Below are positions 1 through 12,067 of a stretch of 64,000 nt of DNA, one piece after another. Both the position numbers and the translations under genes were made by a program. Under the pieces are notes generated by a model. It saw only the letters and a list, made by a program, of their open reading frames with translations. It had not been told where the DNA came from and searched no databases. Source of the DNA: Mantis religiosa (Eukaryota; Arthropoda; Insecta; Mantodea; Mantidae); contig CM060951.1 in assembly GCA_030765055.1 (NCBI GenBank), positions 45,338,219 through 45,402,218 of the forward strand. The letters are read 5' to 3'. Position 1 is the stretch's first letter, and the number at the start of each line of letters is the position of its first letter.

Positions 1-702
1 TACAAAGAAAGTCCTGTCTTCAATGTCGCAGAAATAAAAATTGTTCGGTTATTATTCCGAAAAGGAAACTACAGCTATTATTAGGTCTTTGAGTGGAACT
101 GCCTTTGAAGATAACACAACAAACAATAATTTATATTACTTGCACAAGCCAACAATTGCCTTTGTGTTTGCTTTGTTTTATAGCATCTAGAACTTAGAGA
201 TCACTATGAATTCCTCATCTGGGTAGAGATGATTACACTTACAAGAGCATCTCAAGGCTAGCTGCAATTTCCTTTAAGTTATAGCTTTAATACTCCTCTA
301 TCTAATTAATATTTAAGTAAGAAAATAATATTTGTGATCTATCAAACTTTTAAATGACCTTCACTTTACATCAGTCAATACACTTCTAATACAATGTCTA
401 AGAGAGAGGGGGGGAGGAGGTAAAAGAAGAAGATATGAAATAGAGAAACAGAGGGAGAATTAGAGTTAGAAGTAAAGAGTCGCCAGAGGGAAAGTCCGCC
501 AGTAATTGAAACACGGAGCCACGTAGGTCATAGTAGGCCCTTTGTGCTTCCAACGTGAATCCTGGAATGAGGAGGAGACATGCAGGCTGACATTCTTTAA
601 GAGACGCGAGGAATCCCTAACAGTTCCAGGCTCGATGCCCCCGTTCCACTGTTGCAACTACCTAAACTAAATGATAAAGAACAGTCGAGAAAGTAGACGC
701 TC
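1..702. other. No gene seen
   Basis: AT-rich sequence with only short, unconvincing open frames. A short purine-rich stretch lies near 400-470. I recognise no repeat family or coding domain here. Confidence 0.5.
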
Positions 703-1048
703 TGAAGCCGAGCCGGATGGTCCACATTCGGGAGCCACGAGTTCAATTCCCGTAGCAGAACTACCTGACTCTTAGCTTTTTGGGGGCTTTCCCAGGTAGC
801 CAAGCGAAAGCTGGTTAGGTCAATTACATCCCCTGAATTTCCTATCCCTCCATTTCATCTCCATTGCCTTTCACGTCGGTGGTCTCTTTCAGGGTAGAAG
901 TGTCGGTAGGTGTGTGCTGTCGTGACTCCTTGGGTCCACCTCCCTCTGTCCCTTCTCGTCTTATCCTTCCTACCGGGGATGCCCCACTTGGGGCTTAGGT
1001 ACAACAAACCAAGATTGCGGTGCCGAAACCCCTCCGTAGGAATTCTAA
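703..1048 (+). repeat. SINE-A copy, tRNA-derived, diverged
   Basis: The head carries a recognisable pol III B box (gagttcaattcccg at about 739-752), followed by a body that matches the copy at 7184-7614: the shared landmarks are the tacctgac segment, the ggggctttcccagg segment and ttcagggtagaagtgtcgg. The start is placed by this alignment. No clear target-site duplication was found, and the second half is shorter than in the 7.2-kb copy, so it is probably an older, internally deleted insertion. The head is not a working tRNA, because the anticodon arm cannot be folded convincingly. Confidence 0.75.
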
Positions 1049-2427
1049 TCTTAATACTAGTCCCCCTAGTGTTTTGAAAAGAGTATATTTTCCTTTGAGC
1101 AAGTATTCGGGCAAATTGTCCGTCCCCGCCATACACCACGAAATCTATAAGCAAATGTGGGAAATGAGAACGAAGCGGAATGAATGGAAAATTTTGGAAA
1201 CCACCCTAATATTTTGCTACCGACCAGTGAAAGTAATGAAAAACGTGAAGTCATATTTGGAGGCTGACAAGAATGAACCCACGTTCTCCTGAATGCAAGC
1301 GTTGCACGTCCCGGGAGCCATCTCGCTTAGTAAATTCTAACTAAATCTTCTGACTATTGATTTCCAAGCCTGGCAGAGGAACTTGCTCTTCATGATGACC
1401 GTGGTTTGGTATAATTGACCTAAATTGGTTCTGGGCTATCCTATCCACAATCATCTTGAAGCCCACTATGGGCAGTACAACTTAAGAAGCCCACAAGACA
1501 TTTGCTGTTACCGCCAACCGATTAGAGTCGCAGGTTCGCAATCCAAATATTTCTAATGATCTGTGGTTTCATTTCTGGCGGTTGTATCTCGTATATTGAA
1601 TTAGATCACTGCCTTATTTTAAACCAGAGAGAGAAATTAATGAGTAAATTAAAGCGCTTATGGGTATTATTATGTATTGTTCTATATATTTGTAGTAAAA
1701 ATAGTTGAGAAAGGAAACTGTTAGCAACACACGCTTCACGTGGGAGGTGAATGTGCTAATCCACTCTTTAGAGCTGGATTATGGGTGCTCACAGCAAACT
1801 GTGTGGTTCATTTCGTAACAAAACTTGAGATTATCAATGAAAATAGATAAAAGGGGATCACTTGCTTTCAGTGAAATGATAAAATAAAGAAAACATTGAA
1901 TTGAAATATTATATCACTGCGCTTAAAGAAAAAGTAAAATGTACGCGATAGTTTGGCCATCTAATATCAAGAAATGGAAGGTCGATGTATTTACCTAACA
2001 ATGCAACGATAGTCACAATAACCACTACAACAGAAACAAGTCAAAGTAGATGCTTCACCTGGCCTAGAAGAAGCTAAGAATCAGTTATTTCTACAAAGTG
2101 AACCATAACTGTCATATTGTGCACTAAAAACCATCATTTCCTGAGTGCAACTGCCTATTACAAATGCCACCATAGTGGAAGCCAAAAATAATTGATTCAT
2201 ATAATTCGGTTGGCTTCGGAAGTTGAGGTGAAACCTCCTCTAGATAGAGAGAGCGATTCTCCTGAAGCCAATGGGAGTTAAGAGTCCCTTTCACTACATG
2301 GAGTAATTAGATGATTGCCCCTTCGTGGTCCACAGATTCCCTTTCGTTCTTTTTATCTATTTCTTACAACCTGTATTTTATTCTTAGAAACCTTAAAATT
2401 ATACCTGTATCACAAACACTGATTAAA
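1049..2427. other. No gene seen
   Basis: AT-rich DNA between SINE-A and the first mariner. A 90-codon open frame overlaps the SINE edge but shows no domain. Nothing else recognised. Confidence 0.5.
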
Positions 2428-2429
2428 TA

Positions 2430-3111
2430 CAGGGAACGTCCAGAAAGTAAGTTCTGTTTCAATTTATCTCCGTTGCAGCGCTTAGATCGCAGTTCCGCAC
2501 ATGCGCGGTAGACGCTCTGTATCAAGGAGAAGAAACGTGCGTCATTGTGAGATCGCTGTCAGCCACGTAAGCTTTGTTGTACTTGTTTATAATATCGGTA
2601 TTGATTGAAAATCCCGCCACTTGTGAAATCGGATATGTGATTTGTTTTCGGAATGCTAGGAAAGTGAAACCAATTGAAATTTATCGGCAAATTTGCGATG
2701 TCAAAAGGTGTTGTGCTTCTTCATGACAATGCACGACCACCTACTGCAAATGCAACGTAAAACATCCTACAGGGATTTAGCTGGAACGTGTTTGACTATC
2801 CCCCGTAGAGCCTGATCTCGCTCCTAGCTACTTTAATCTGTTTTTGCATCTCAAATCTTTCCTTGATGGTCAACACTTCAACAATGACGAAGACCTGAAG
2901 TAAAATGTTTTCAACTGGTTGAAGAGACGGGCGGCAAACTTCTATGAAGAAGGTATACAAAAAAATGGGCCTCACTATGACAAATGCCTGAAAAATTTTG
3001 GCAGTTATGTGGAAAAGTAGTTTAAGAATGTTGTACAATAAATAATTTTTCTGTATCTGTACACAATTTAATTTTATTACCAAACAGAACTTACTTTCTG
3101 GACGTACCTCG
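2430..3111 (+). mobile_element. mariner element with large internal deletion
   Basis: Terminal inverted repeats of about 30 bp face each other: the left end reads cgtccagaaagtaagttctg and the right end is its reverse complement. Both ends are flanked by the dinucleotide TA (2428-2429 and 3112-3113), the target site of Tc1/mariner transposons. Full mariners are about 1.3 kb; this copy is 682 bp. Inside, a short piece of the N-terminal DNA-binding region runs directly into the C-terminal catalytic region, so roughly half of the transposase is missing. The copy cannot move itself but keeps both ends and could in principle be mobilised in trans. Confidence 0.88.
2661..3020 (+). pseudogene. mariner transposase remnant
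   Basis: Translation of about 2670-2705 gives VKPIEIYRQICDV, typical of the first helix-turn-helix of mariner transposases. After a junction near 2707 the frame continues with VVLLHDNARP, which contains the second catalytic aspartate, then the region around the third (SPDLAPSYFNLF, where the usual D after APS has become Y), and ends with a mariner-type tail NFGSYVEK and a stop at 3018-3020. In-frame stops occur (for example after LLHDNARPPTANAT). The central region with the first catalytic aspartate is deleted, so no active enzyme is possible. Confidence 0.82.
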
Positions 3112-3325
3112 TAATATAAAGGTCTCGGTATAACATGTCCATCATGTCCATCATTGTAAGCATGTGGCATTTATAACTATTTGTTCTCCAATTTGGTTTT
3201 ACAACTGCATATACAGTCTGCTTATGTCTGTATTACATAAGTAATTAGAATATTAAATAATATAGGCGGAATGAAGCAGCTAATTAAAGCATTTGTGCTT
3301 TAGTTTCACATGCATTATGATTAGG

Positions 3326-4111
<786 letters not shown>

Positions 4112-4131
4112 TAATAATAATAATAGTAATA

Positions 4132-5086
4132 ACAAAATCGTTTATTATTATTCGCCTTTTGTTTAATTCGTTATAAGATCTGAGGTGAAATTTGAATTCA
4201 GTGGCAGAAAATTAGATATTTCAAGTACGAGGACGTGTTCAGCAGATTGAAAAGGGCTCAAGATGTACTGCGTACATTAAAAATTCTTTCTGAAAGCTGT
4301 TAATATTCTCAATAAAACTGGCAAAATGTCTGGGTATATTGAAGGACCGTATTCTATGCAGGAACTGATGTATTCATAAAATGTTGCTGAATAATTTTCG
4401 CCTTTTTGAAGGTCATGTTCTTGTGTTTTATTTTCAGCTGGAATGGCGGGATGTAGCGTAAATGTCAGATGGTGAAATGTCAAGCAAGATTCTCTCTGCG
4501 GAAGATGAATAGAAGCTTGTCTGCGACCTACTTTCCGATTGACAACCTGTATTATATTCCTCTGCGTCGCCTAAGTCAATACGGAACAATGAAGCTGGTA
4601 TAAACAGAGCGCCATATGCATTATTTGTGCGTTCTTCGTACGTCTCCACTGCTTTTACGACGAAATTCAAAATGTGCGGAGGTGTCAGATAAATTCAAGC
4701 CGTTACCATAGAAACTGACAGCTCTTTTTTCTACAATGTGTCTGTCTAACTGTATACTTTTAGCTTTGCTTTACATTACCCTATTGTAATTTTGATTCAT
4801 ATTTATTAAATATATGACATCATAACATTAACTAAAGCAACCAACTGCAGCACACATGCATAATTTATAAATCATTACAAAATAATGGTCTCATTTATAA
4901 AGGTACACATAAATTACTAATTATTTAAATGGTTAAATTTTAATATACTGCATGTTTAAAGCGGACTAAAAGGTACAAAATAACTTTCCTAGCGCCATTT
5001 ATATTTAGCGCCTCATACGGAATTAGAAAACAACATACATTATTCTGAAAATTTGTGATTATGGTATTTTGATAGGTAGCTTTGAA
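4132..5086. other. No gene seen
   Basis: AT-rich. Two short overlapping minus-strand open frames (4277-4670) have no recognisable domain. Nothing else identified. Confidence 0.5.
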
Positions 5087-5314
5087 GCGTAGATGGTAGC
5101 GTGGCTGCCTCACGTTTAAGAGGTCCCGAGTTCGAATCTAGGTCAAGGTGAGTTATCTGGATAAGGTTTTAACCGGGGTTTTCCTTTATCCTGAAAGACG
5201 AATGTTGGGTAGCTCTAAGCTCTATGAACATTGGACTCATTTGAACATCATTTCACCAATTTCATTCATCGTCCGATATGACTTAACGTTGGAGGACGTA
5301 AATTACACCAAATA
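5087..5314 (+). repeat. SINE-B copy, tRNA-derived
   Basis: Head with B box gagttcgaatcta (about 5129-5141), then the family body: gagttatctggataagg, the ccggggttttcc segment, the gacgaatgttgggtagctc segment, and the 3' end cgttggaggacgtaaatta. It aligns over its length with copies at 6525, 14653, 21901 (reverse) and 62725. The first bases of the head (cccgcctcggtagc) are diverged. No clean target duplication seen. Confidence 0.88.
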
Positions 5315-5582
5315 AAACTACCTCATTGCCTACCTACCTATTAATACTTAATACATTAATCTTTTTAAATGTTGCTTTCCTAACAAATAAAATAAAGAAG
5401 TCAGCAAAATAAATATTACATGATTTGTGTTTCAATTTAAAGTGTATGTAAAGTTATAAAAGCTGGAAAATATTCGAATACTTACAGTTGTAGCAAATCC
5501 TTTCATTGCATTTATAGTCAATCAATAATTGATTATTCTGACGCACACAAACCACGTGTTGGATAACACTGGAAATTAGGAT
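5315..5582. other. No gene seen
   Basis: AT-rich spacer between SINE-B and a SINE-C-like copy; nothing recognised. Confidence 0.5.
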
Positions 5583-5705
5583 CAGAACTGAAAAATACAA
5601 ATCAAAGCGGAATTTGAACCGCAAATATTCATCCGGTTGCTCTAACCACTGATCTGCCATATCAGCATACCAGTATGATATTAGATTCTCCAAAAGACTC
5701 ACATT
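5583..5705 (-). repeat. Diverged SINE-C-like copy
   Basis: On the minus strand it shows a tRNA-like A box region (gtggttagagcaaccgg) and a B box region (cggttcaaattccgc), with the neighbouring text agtatttttcagttctga resembling the SINE-C body near 48 kb. It is more diverged than the copies at 47.7-50.0 kb, so family membership is tentative. Confidence 0.5.
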
Positions 5706-5852
5706 TCTCCTGGTGAACCACTACGAGATATATAAAGATGTAATACATGCCTCAATGGCTACTTACTGTGCTCTCAGTCTCAGGCTTCGTAGTTTAGACC
5801 ATTATTAATCAAATCATGTGTATATGATAAGTGGTTCACATAGAAAATGTGA

Positions 5853-5990
5853 ATCAGTTGAAGAATTTAATGCCATAATGTCAAGACAGCTTAGTGTCAT
5901 AATGTTGGCAGCGTGACATGGCATCTCAGTGGTTAGAGCAGCTGGGAGACCGGTGGGTGCGTGGTGTCATATCTTAGCTGCAGTATTGAA
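5853..5990 (+). repeat. Diverged SINE-C-like head
   Basis: Begins with gaatcagttgaagaattta, which matches the 5' end of the SINE-C copies at 48110 and 50020, followed by an A-box-like stretch atctcagtggttagagcag. The B box is poorly preserved. It faces the 5583 copy head to head at about 150 bp distance, echoing the inverted SINE-C pair at 48 kb. Confidence 0.5.
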
Positions 5991-6524
5991 TTTTGAGTCC
6001 AAATATACCTTCCATATGATGTTTCTTTCAAAAATGTTTTGTAGAGGATTTTTCTTCTTTGACAGAGATTCATTTTGCTAGAGGTTTCTTTTCAAGAGTT
6101 AATATGTTATTACAGTTGACTCAGAAGTTTATTTTGCATGTACTATCGTTTTTTAAATGTTGAAACTTTTAAAACGCTTGAGGATATATTCTAAATGTAA
6201 CTACTCCCAAAAGTTTAAACTACCGTTTCATAAAACACCTTTTAGAGTGGCAACAAATTTCATAAAAATAAGTGTGATTAGACTATTGCAACCACTAAAG
6301 CTTTATTTCATTCAGGTCCAATATTATCATTTCTAATTGGGTATCCTTTAGTGTTAAAATGATAATGAACAGGGATGGACTGTAATTAAGGGCCAGAGAG
6401 GCCACGCTTCACCAATAATATCAGCAACTTATAGACGTTTTTAATTTGAAGAAAAAATAACTATATTTTTTTGGTATTTTAATAATAATTACACAAAATA
6501 ATTAATTATAAACACAATTCTTAA
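5991..6524. other. No gene seen
   Basis: AT-rich, no domain or repeat recognised. Confidence 0.5.
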
Positions 6525-6730
6525 TCTGCCTCACGTTCAAGAGGTTCTGAGTTCGAATCTCGGTCAGGGTGAGTTACCTGGATAAGGTTTATTCCGGGGT
6601 TTACCCTTGTCCTTAAACGACGAATGTCGCATAGCTCCAAGCTTCATAGACCCTGGACACATTTGAGCATCATTTCACCTATTTCATTCACCGTCCGATA
6701 TGACTTAATGTTGGAGCACGTAAAATTACA
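6525..6730 (+). repeat. SINE-B copy, 5'-truncated
   Basis: Starts inside the head at tctgcctcacgttcaaga, keeps the B box (gagttcgaatctcg at about 6550) and the whole body to the terminal ggagcacgtaaaattac. It lacks the first part of the head including the A box, the usual 5' truncation of a reverse-transcribed element. Confidence 0.88.
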
Positions 6731-7170
6731 ACATCAAAATAAATTTTTATGGTTTTCGAAACTTGCAAAGCGCGGTGTTGCACACCGTCGTGTGCACTAT
6801 ACCAGTCGCCTTCGCGAAGCAGAACGCTGGGCCTTACTGTACGGGCCCGCTGTCACTCCTATTCCCCCTCCACTCAGTTGCCAGTCAGTTCTCCGTTCAT
6901 TGCGCTTGGGGCCACCTAGCTGCGGCCCGTTATTTGAAGTTTTAGCATTCCTGTGATTGTTGTTGAAACCTTAATTGTTTGGTAGACAAAGTAGTGTATA
7001 AATAAAACGGGTTATTTATTGAAAAGTACCTATCATTCATTAAAGGTAGAAGAAAAACTTAAAATTAAATGATTAGGTGCACATCAACCGAACAATTTTA
7101 CATTTACGCAGCAAAATGGCAAAAAATAGAGGGCTTTGTGTAACAGTTGCTTTAGTAATAAGTCGTGACT
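6731..7170. other. No gene seen; GC-rich patch
   Basis: About 6755-6930 is clearly richer in G and C than its surroundings and has two short open frames in different frames without recognisable domains. It could be a fragment of an unrecognised repeat; nothing supports a gene. Confidence 0.45.
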
Positions 7171-7183
7171 AACTGCAAATGAG

Positions 7184-7614
7184 ACCGAGCTGGATGGGTC
7201 AGGCGGTTTCGTCTGAGGCCCGCATTCATGAGGTCCGGGTTCGATTCCCGTGGCCGACCTACCTGACCCATGGGTTTTTCTGGGGTTTTCCCGGGTCGCT
7301 AGGCAAGTGCTGGGTAGGTTAATTACATCCTGTCTCTTCAATTCATCCCCACTATAATTTCATATCATCTCTCATCTGGTGGTCTATTTCAGGGTAGAAG
7401 TGTCGGCGGGTGTTTCGGCGGTGCATGGCAGGATTATATGCTCTGAGGAAAACTACTTAATCCTCCAGTACGTCGGTTGCAGGTCTCCGCTCCTCTGCTG
7501 GGGTCATTTTGGGACGGCAGGGACGTTTGGGACTCGGGGGCATAGGAACAATGGGCCCAGCATAGTGGACTACGTACCGAATCCCCATCGTCATGAAATC
7601 CTAATTCCAATGCC
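7184..7614 (+). repeat. SINE-A copy, full length
   Basis: The head (gaccgagctggatggg onward) carries the B box gggttcgattcccg at about 7237-7250. The body contains tacctgacccatggg, the ggggttttcccgggtcg segment, an attacatcc segment and tttcagggtagaagtgtcgg. Flanking 13-bp near-duplications, aactgcaaatgag (7171-7183) and aactacaagtgag (7615-7627), differ at two positions and fit an older target-site duplication. At about 430 bp this is the longest SINE in the window. Confidence 0.82.
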
Positions 7615-7627
7615 AACTACAAGTGAG

Positions 7628-7912
7628 GAGAAGAAAAAGTGGATTTTGCTTTTATTGTTTGTTATTTGGTGGTGAAGGACCACTGTAGGTTGTGAGGATT
7701 GGAAATGTTTTAGTGAACGCAAAACACGAAGCAAGTGCCGTTACTTACAAAATGCTTGTAAATTTAAATTATTGAAAACTGTAAACATTGCTGCTAAGAT
7801 TGACTCAGCACGTAAAATACCAATCCAGAGACACAATAAACTAGCCACCAATCGGCAAACTTGCGGTCGGCTACGCGACGGGATGGCCGGTGGAGGGGGG
7901 AGAGTGGCATCG
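7628..7912. other. No gene seen
   Basis: Short spacer between SINE-A and the solo LTR; nothing recognised. Confidence 0.5.
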
Positions 7913-7916
7913 GTAC

Positions 7917-8370
7917 TGCACCTTCGCCGGTCAGCTGCCGCCTGCGGCGGCGTGACAGAGTGGATGGATGGGAAACCACGGGGATGGCTGAATCTTCGTT
8001 TCCCCCTCCTCCTGCCGCCTGAAAGAACGCGTAATCTCCGGAATATTTTTCCCCTCCATGGTAAAGAATTTCTAGAAACATTTAGCCACCTATAAATAGA
8101 GGGACGTTGTGACCGAAAGTTCAGTTCTTGGCGAGCAGCCGTGAGGAGTGTCGGTGAGTTAACGGACCGGAAGAATGTGAACGTGCATCAGAGGAGTTGC
8201 ACGTAACTGAGCGTGCAGTTGACCTGTGACAGACGAACTGGTGAATTGTAATTGTGTGCGCTACGTAATTCTGTGTAATAGGCAAGTGTTCCGACTGTAA
8301 TTCGGTGGAAATAAAAAACAGTTTTGAGTCGTGCAATTGGACTTTTAATTTTACGAACCACAAAGTCACA
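7917..8370 (+). mobile_element. Solo LTR of a retrotransposon
   Basis: Starts with TG (tgcaccttcgcc) and ends with CA (caaagtcaca), flanked by a 4-bp duplication gtac (7913-7916 and 8371-8374). Internally it has a TATA box (tataaata, about 8092-8099) with an arthropod-type initiator-like tcagtt about 25 bp downstream, and a polyadenylation signal (aataaa, about 8310). The last 35 bp (ggacttttaattttacg onward) match the U5 ends of the LTRs at 29243 and 36816, but the upstream part does not obviously match. No primer-binding site or gag follows, so this is a solo LTR. The left boundary rests on the short duplication and is less certain than the right. Confidence 0.68.
8091..8127 (+). promoter_or_regulatory. 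LTR core promoter
   Basis: TATA box tataaata at about 8092-8099 followed by a tcagtt initiator-like hexamer at about 8121-8126, the normal spacing for an arthropod pol II start. It would drive transcription from the LTR at 7917-8370. Activity is inferred. Confidence 0.5.
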
Positions 8371-8374
8371 GTAC

Positions 8375-8791
8375 ATACTGAACAGAGTGACCCGGCATTG
8401 AGAGGTCACGATAAAACACAGTAATCACCAAATAGAATGAAATGTTGGATTGTATGTATCAGGTATACATTGAGGAATTCATGAAAGACATAAATACTGC
8501 CAATTACTTGTATGTGCAACCTGACGAAACAACGAACTAGATTGCCACAGTCAATTATTGGATCATCATTTTACTATACATTAAAGGACGTCAACCGTTT
8601 AAAGGTTTCCTTCTTTTGAAGAAATTCATAATCAAATAGACAATGACCTCAATGATGTTTTGATAAAGAAGTTGCAATCTCTTAATATTGAAAGAAAGCT
8701 CATATGTCAAGCATAAGATTGTGCCGCAGTAATGAGCGGTTAACAAGTGGGGGTTCCGACCTCAATTCAGAACTCTTTCCCTTATGCCAAG
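8375..8791. other. No gene seen
   Basis: AT-rich spacer between the LTR and the mariner. Nothing recognised. Confidence 0.5.
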
Positions 8792-8793
8792 TA

Positions 8794-10119
8794 CGAGGCG
8801 TGTCCGTAAAATAAGGTCTCCAAGGCGCTGGAGCCGTGAGGAACGCTATTACGCGAGATCCGGCAACATTGGCGTGTAGCTTGGTTTCACCCCTTTAAAT
8901 CCCCACTACAACGAACCCGTTGCAACCATCAGTCTTGTCTGGGAAGCCGTTTGCGATGGAGCTTCCCATCACTTCCACCGCCAATTGCGAGTTGCGTGCA
9001 GTGATCCGTTTTTTGAATGACAAGGGCACTACCCTCATTGAAATTCATCATCAGTTATGCGAAGTCTAAGGGCCACAGTGTATGGACGTCAAAAACGTGC
9101 GAAAGTGGGTCAGAGAGTTCAAAGACGGACGTACAGACGTCCATGACGAACAGCGTTCTGGTCGGCCTTCGGTTTCAGCTGAATCAATTGCAAAAGTGGA
9201 GCAAGAAATGCTTAAAGATCGCGTGTGACAGTTCGCGAGCTGTGCGAACTTATCCCTGAAGTCAGTAAGACTACGATTGACAAGATTTTGACCGAACATT
9301 TGTATTATCGCAAGGTGTGTGCGAGGTGGGTCCCTAAAATGCTCACCAAACACCATAAACGGCAACGTGTTGATGCGGCCCACCGGTTCCTGGAGCGCTA
9401 TGCAGAACAGGGCGAGGAAATGTTGGATTCAGTTGTCACTGGCGATGAAACCTGGGCGCCCTACACAACACCAGAATCTAAAGAACGTTCTCGTCAGTGG
9501 CGTCATTCGAATTCGCCGAAGCTGCGAATGTTCAGACGGACATTTTCTGCCAGCAAAGAGATGGCTAGTGTGTTCTGGGACAGAAAAAGTGTATTGCTGT
9601 GCGAGTTTATGCCTACCGGCACAACAATAAATGGCGCTAGCTACTTTGAGACTTTAAAAAAATTGCGACGTGCCATTCGAAATTGAAGGAGGGCAATGCT
9701 GACGAAGGGAGTGATTATTCTTCACGACAACGCTCGTCCCCATAATGCACATGCAACTGCACATCCTGGACCAGTTCGGACGGGACACCCTCACCCATCC
9801 CCCATACAGTCCAGACTTAGCACCTAGTGATTATCATCTGTTTCCTGAGTTGAAGTCACACCTGGGTGAAACACATTTCCAGACCGACGATGTTTTGAAA
9901 AACGAGGTTGAGCGCTACCTGCGCAACTTGGCGGGAGAGTGCTATGACAAGGGTATACAAAAACTGCCACAGTCCATATAAAAGTGCACCGATCGCAATG
10001 GTGATTACGTTGAAAAATAGCTGTAAGTTCCGCCTTTCCATCAATATAACATTCATTGATAATAAACATGTTTTCTATATTAAATAAAATGGGAGACCTT
10101 ATTTTACGGACATGTCTAG
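8794..10119 (+). mobile_element. mariner element, both ends present
   Basis: Terminal inverted repeats: left gtgtccgtaaaataaggtct after a TA, right agaccttattttacggacat before a TA (10120-10121). The 1,326-bp length is that of a full mariner. Between the ends lies a single transposase gene broken by a stop and frameshifts. The right end abuts a TA/CA microsatellite, so the target TA was probably part of the repeat. Confidence 0.93.
8956..9981 (+). pseudogene. mariner transposase, DD34D type, broken
   Basis: Would encode a cut-and-paste transposase of about 340 residues that binds the terminal repeats through an N-terminal helix-turn-helix and cuts with a DDD triad. Visible in order: ATG at 8956 with MELPITS; a helix-turn-helix containing ATLIEIHHQLCEV-like text; the linker RSGRPS; WVPKMLT; the first catalytic D in VVTGDETW (about 9435-9458); the second in ILHDNARPH (about 9720-9745); the third in SPDLAPSDYHLF; the stop at 9979-9981. 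Damage: a stop after CEV near 9068, a one-base frame loss near 9225, an early stop near 9686 and a further shift near 9755. All three aspartates survive but lie in different frames, so the gene is dead. Confidence 0.92.

Positions 10120-10208
<89 letters not shown>
10120..10208 (+). repeat. TA then AC dinucleotide microsatellite
   Basis: Five or so TA units followed by about 39 AC units. It starts immediately at the right end of the mariner at 8794-10119. Confidence 0.97.
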
Positions 10209-10210
<2 letters not shown>

Positions 10211-12063
10211 TTATGATCACCATTTAAATCTGGTTATCCGAAAAGCTTGTTCCAAAAACATAAAATCACTTAAGTTGTATTTCGTCAACAATGGTGGATT
10301 AATTTTTTTTCTCGTCTTCACCAAAACACAGTGCTCTGTTGCGTTTAATTTGCAACAAATGCCTTCCAGCTGCTTCTACAAAAAGATAAACGTTCAATCG
10401 CGGATTGTGAACAATTGAAAACAGATTTTATTTATTTCAGTGTTTTGAGAAGATTGAGCAGAAAAATGGGTGGGATGGTGTAACAATATAGGAATCTCTT
10501 GGTTTCAAGAATTTACTGATGGTTAAAGATGTGTACTGTTTTCACACATTTCTGCTATTGCAATGTTTTTGACAATGCAACTAAAGGCGGCCTGGTCTTA
10601 AAAGTGTAACAACTGGCATATGAATGGGTCTTAGAGTAGAAGGAAAAATGAACAATAGTTCGAAACTTGGGGTTCATTGAATAATATTTCTGGATGCTCT
10701 GAAATATTGAATTTATTTAACTTCTGAGAGACAGGAAGAGAGACAAAACAAATTTTCTTACAATAAACAAAATTATTCTCAAATATGGAAACAATTTTTA
10801 CAATAATTAACATCTAAATCCTTAAATGGATGATGTGAACTTCGTTACATTGTGCAAATTAGTCAATTTCTTCGACAGAAACCTAGTCCCATTGCAATCT
10901 GCTGTGGGAATTTCTTTTGGTGTGGTATGGCAGGACGGTTAAAGATTAAGTGTCGGTGAGCAAGAGTACTCTCTCAGGGTCCAGCAGTTATCACTAGCCA
11001 ATGAAAAGTACTGCTTCAATTTCCTGTGGATTCTTTATTCCCACAGATCTTACTTGTCTGGTTGCTCGGCTTTTCTCACTTGCTCTTACTCTCGTTGCGT
11101 CGCCTTGTCTGTTTGAGAATATTTAATCCCACCACGTTTGAAATCTAACTCCACTATTACCTCGCCATCAGATATTAAACTAACGTGTCTTCTCCCTTTC
11201 TTTGTAACCAACCGAGTGACGCTTCTCACCTCGCCCTACTCTCGGCTTCCCCCTAGATTTGTTTGTCTATCTCCACCCTTTTTCTATTTGTTCTCTATTT
11301 CACGCCTATCACGTGGTTTACGCTAAATTTTATTGGGGGAGTTTATTTCCACGATTTTACCTTATTGGTCATTTCCATTCACCGTCAACTGGGTAGTAGT
11401 CACGGGTCCACCCCATAAAGTTGTATGACACTTCGGCATCATAACGGTACAGCATCCTGCCTCTACATATTTTCCTTAAACCTCGCTATTGTCTGAGGCT
11501 CCGTGGTGACGCTGGAATTTTGGGCTTCTATTGTCCTATTGTTTACGTATCCGGCCTCGTCTGCCCTTTCTAGCTTAAGGCAAGTTTTTCCTTATATTTA
11601 TTTCATTTGCACGTTATTGCTATTACAATATTTATTTTTGACTTTATTTCATATATCATTTACTCCCAATTGCTTATTAATAATTTATATGGTTTCATCA
11701 TCCCCTTCTTACATTTTTCTATCGGAAACCTGAGGTTTCCGCTTCAAGTCCGAAGGAAATTAAACTCGTAATGGTCACGTAGTTTGGAGCAAGAGTATAC
11801 TATTGCAAAATCAATTAAAATTGACAAACTCTAAAATATTTTAAAAAGAAATGTCAGCTACTGAATTTTAAAGAAACAATAACTTAAGAGAACAAATCTC
11901 ATTTGTTTAATATTTTAACATAAATAAATATTTCTGTAATTGAGGTTTGGGTCTGGAGCTTCTTTTTTATCACAGTTTTATGAACTAAAACTAGCCCTCC
12001 CGGTTCCTAGAACTAAATATGTAGCATCCTATAGAATTTGAATGTCGTTGAGAAAAAGTTACT
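10209..12063. other. No gene seen; some structured sequence
   Basis: AT-rich. A hairpin of perfect 8-bp arms (cggaaacc and ggtttccg) lies at about 11724-11742. A stretch from 11100 to 11760 is pyrimidine-rich with short open frames and could be a decayed LTR, but I found no LTR boundaries or coding homology. Confidence 0.45.
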
Positions 12064-12067
12064 TTAA

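Noticed and set aside
10898..11047. 150-bp MITE with ends ctgtgggaat
   Set aside because: Only ten bases of the ends agree, no target duplication and no second copy.
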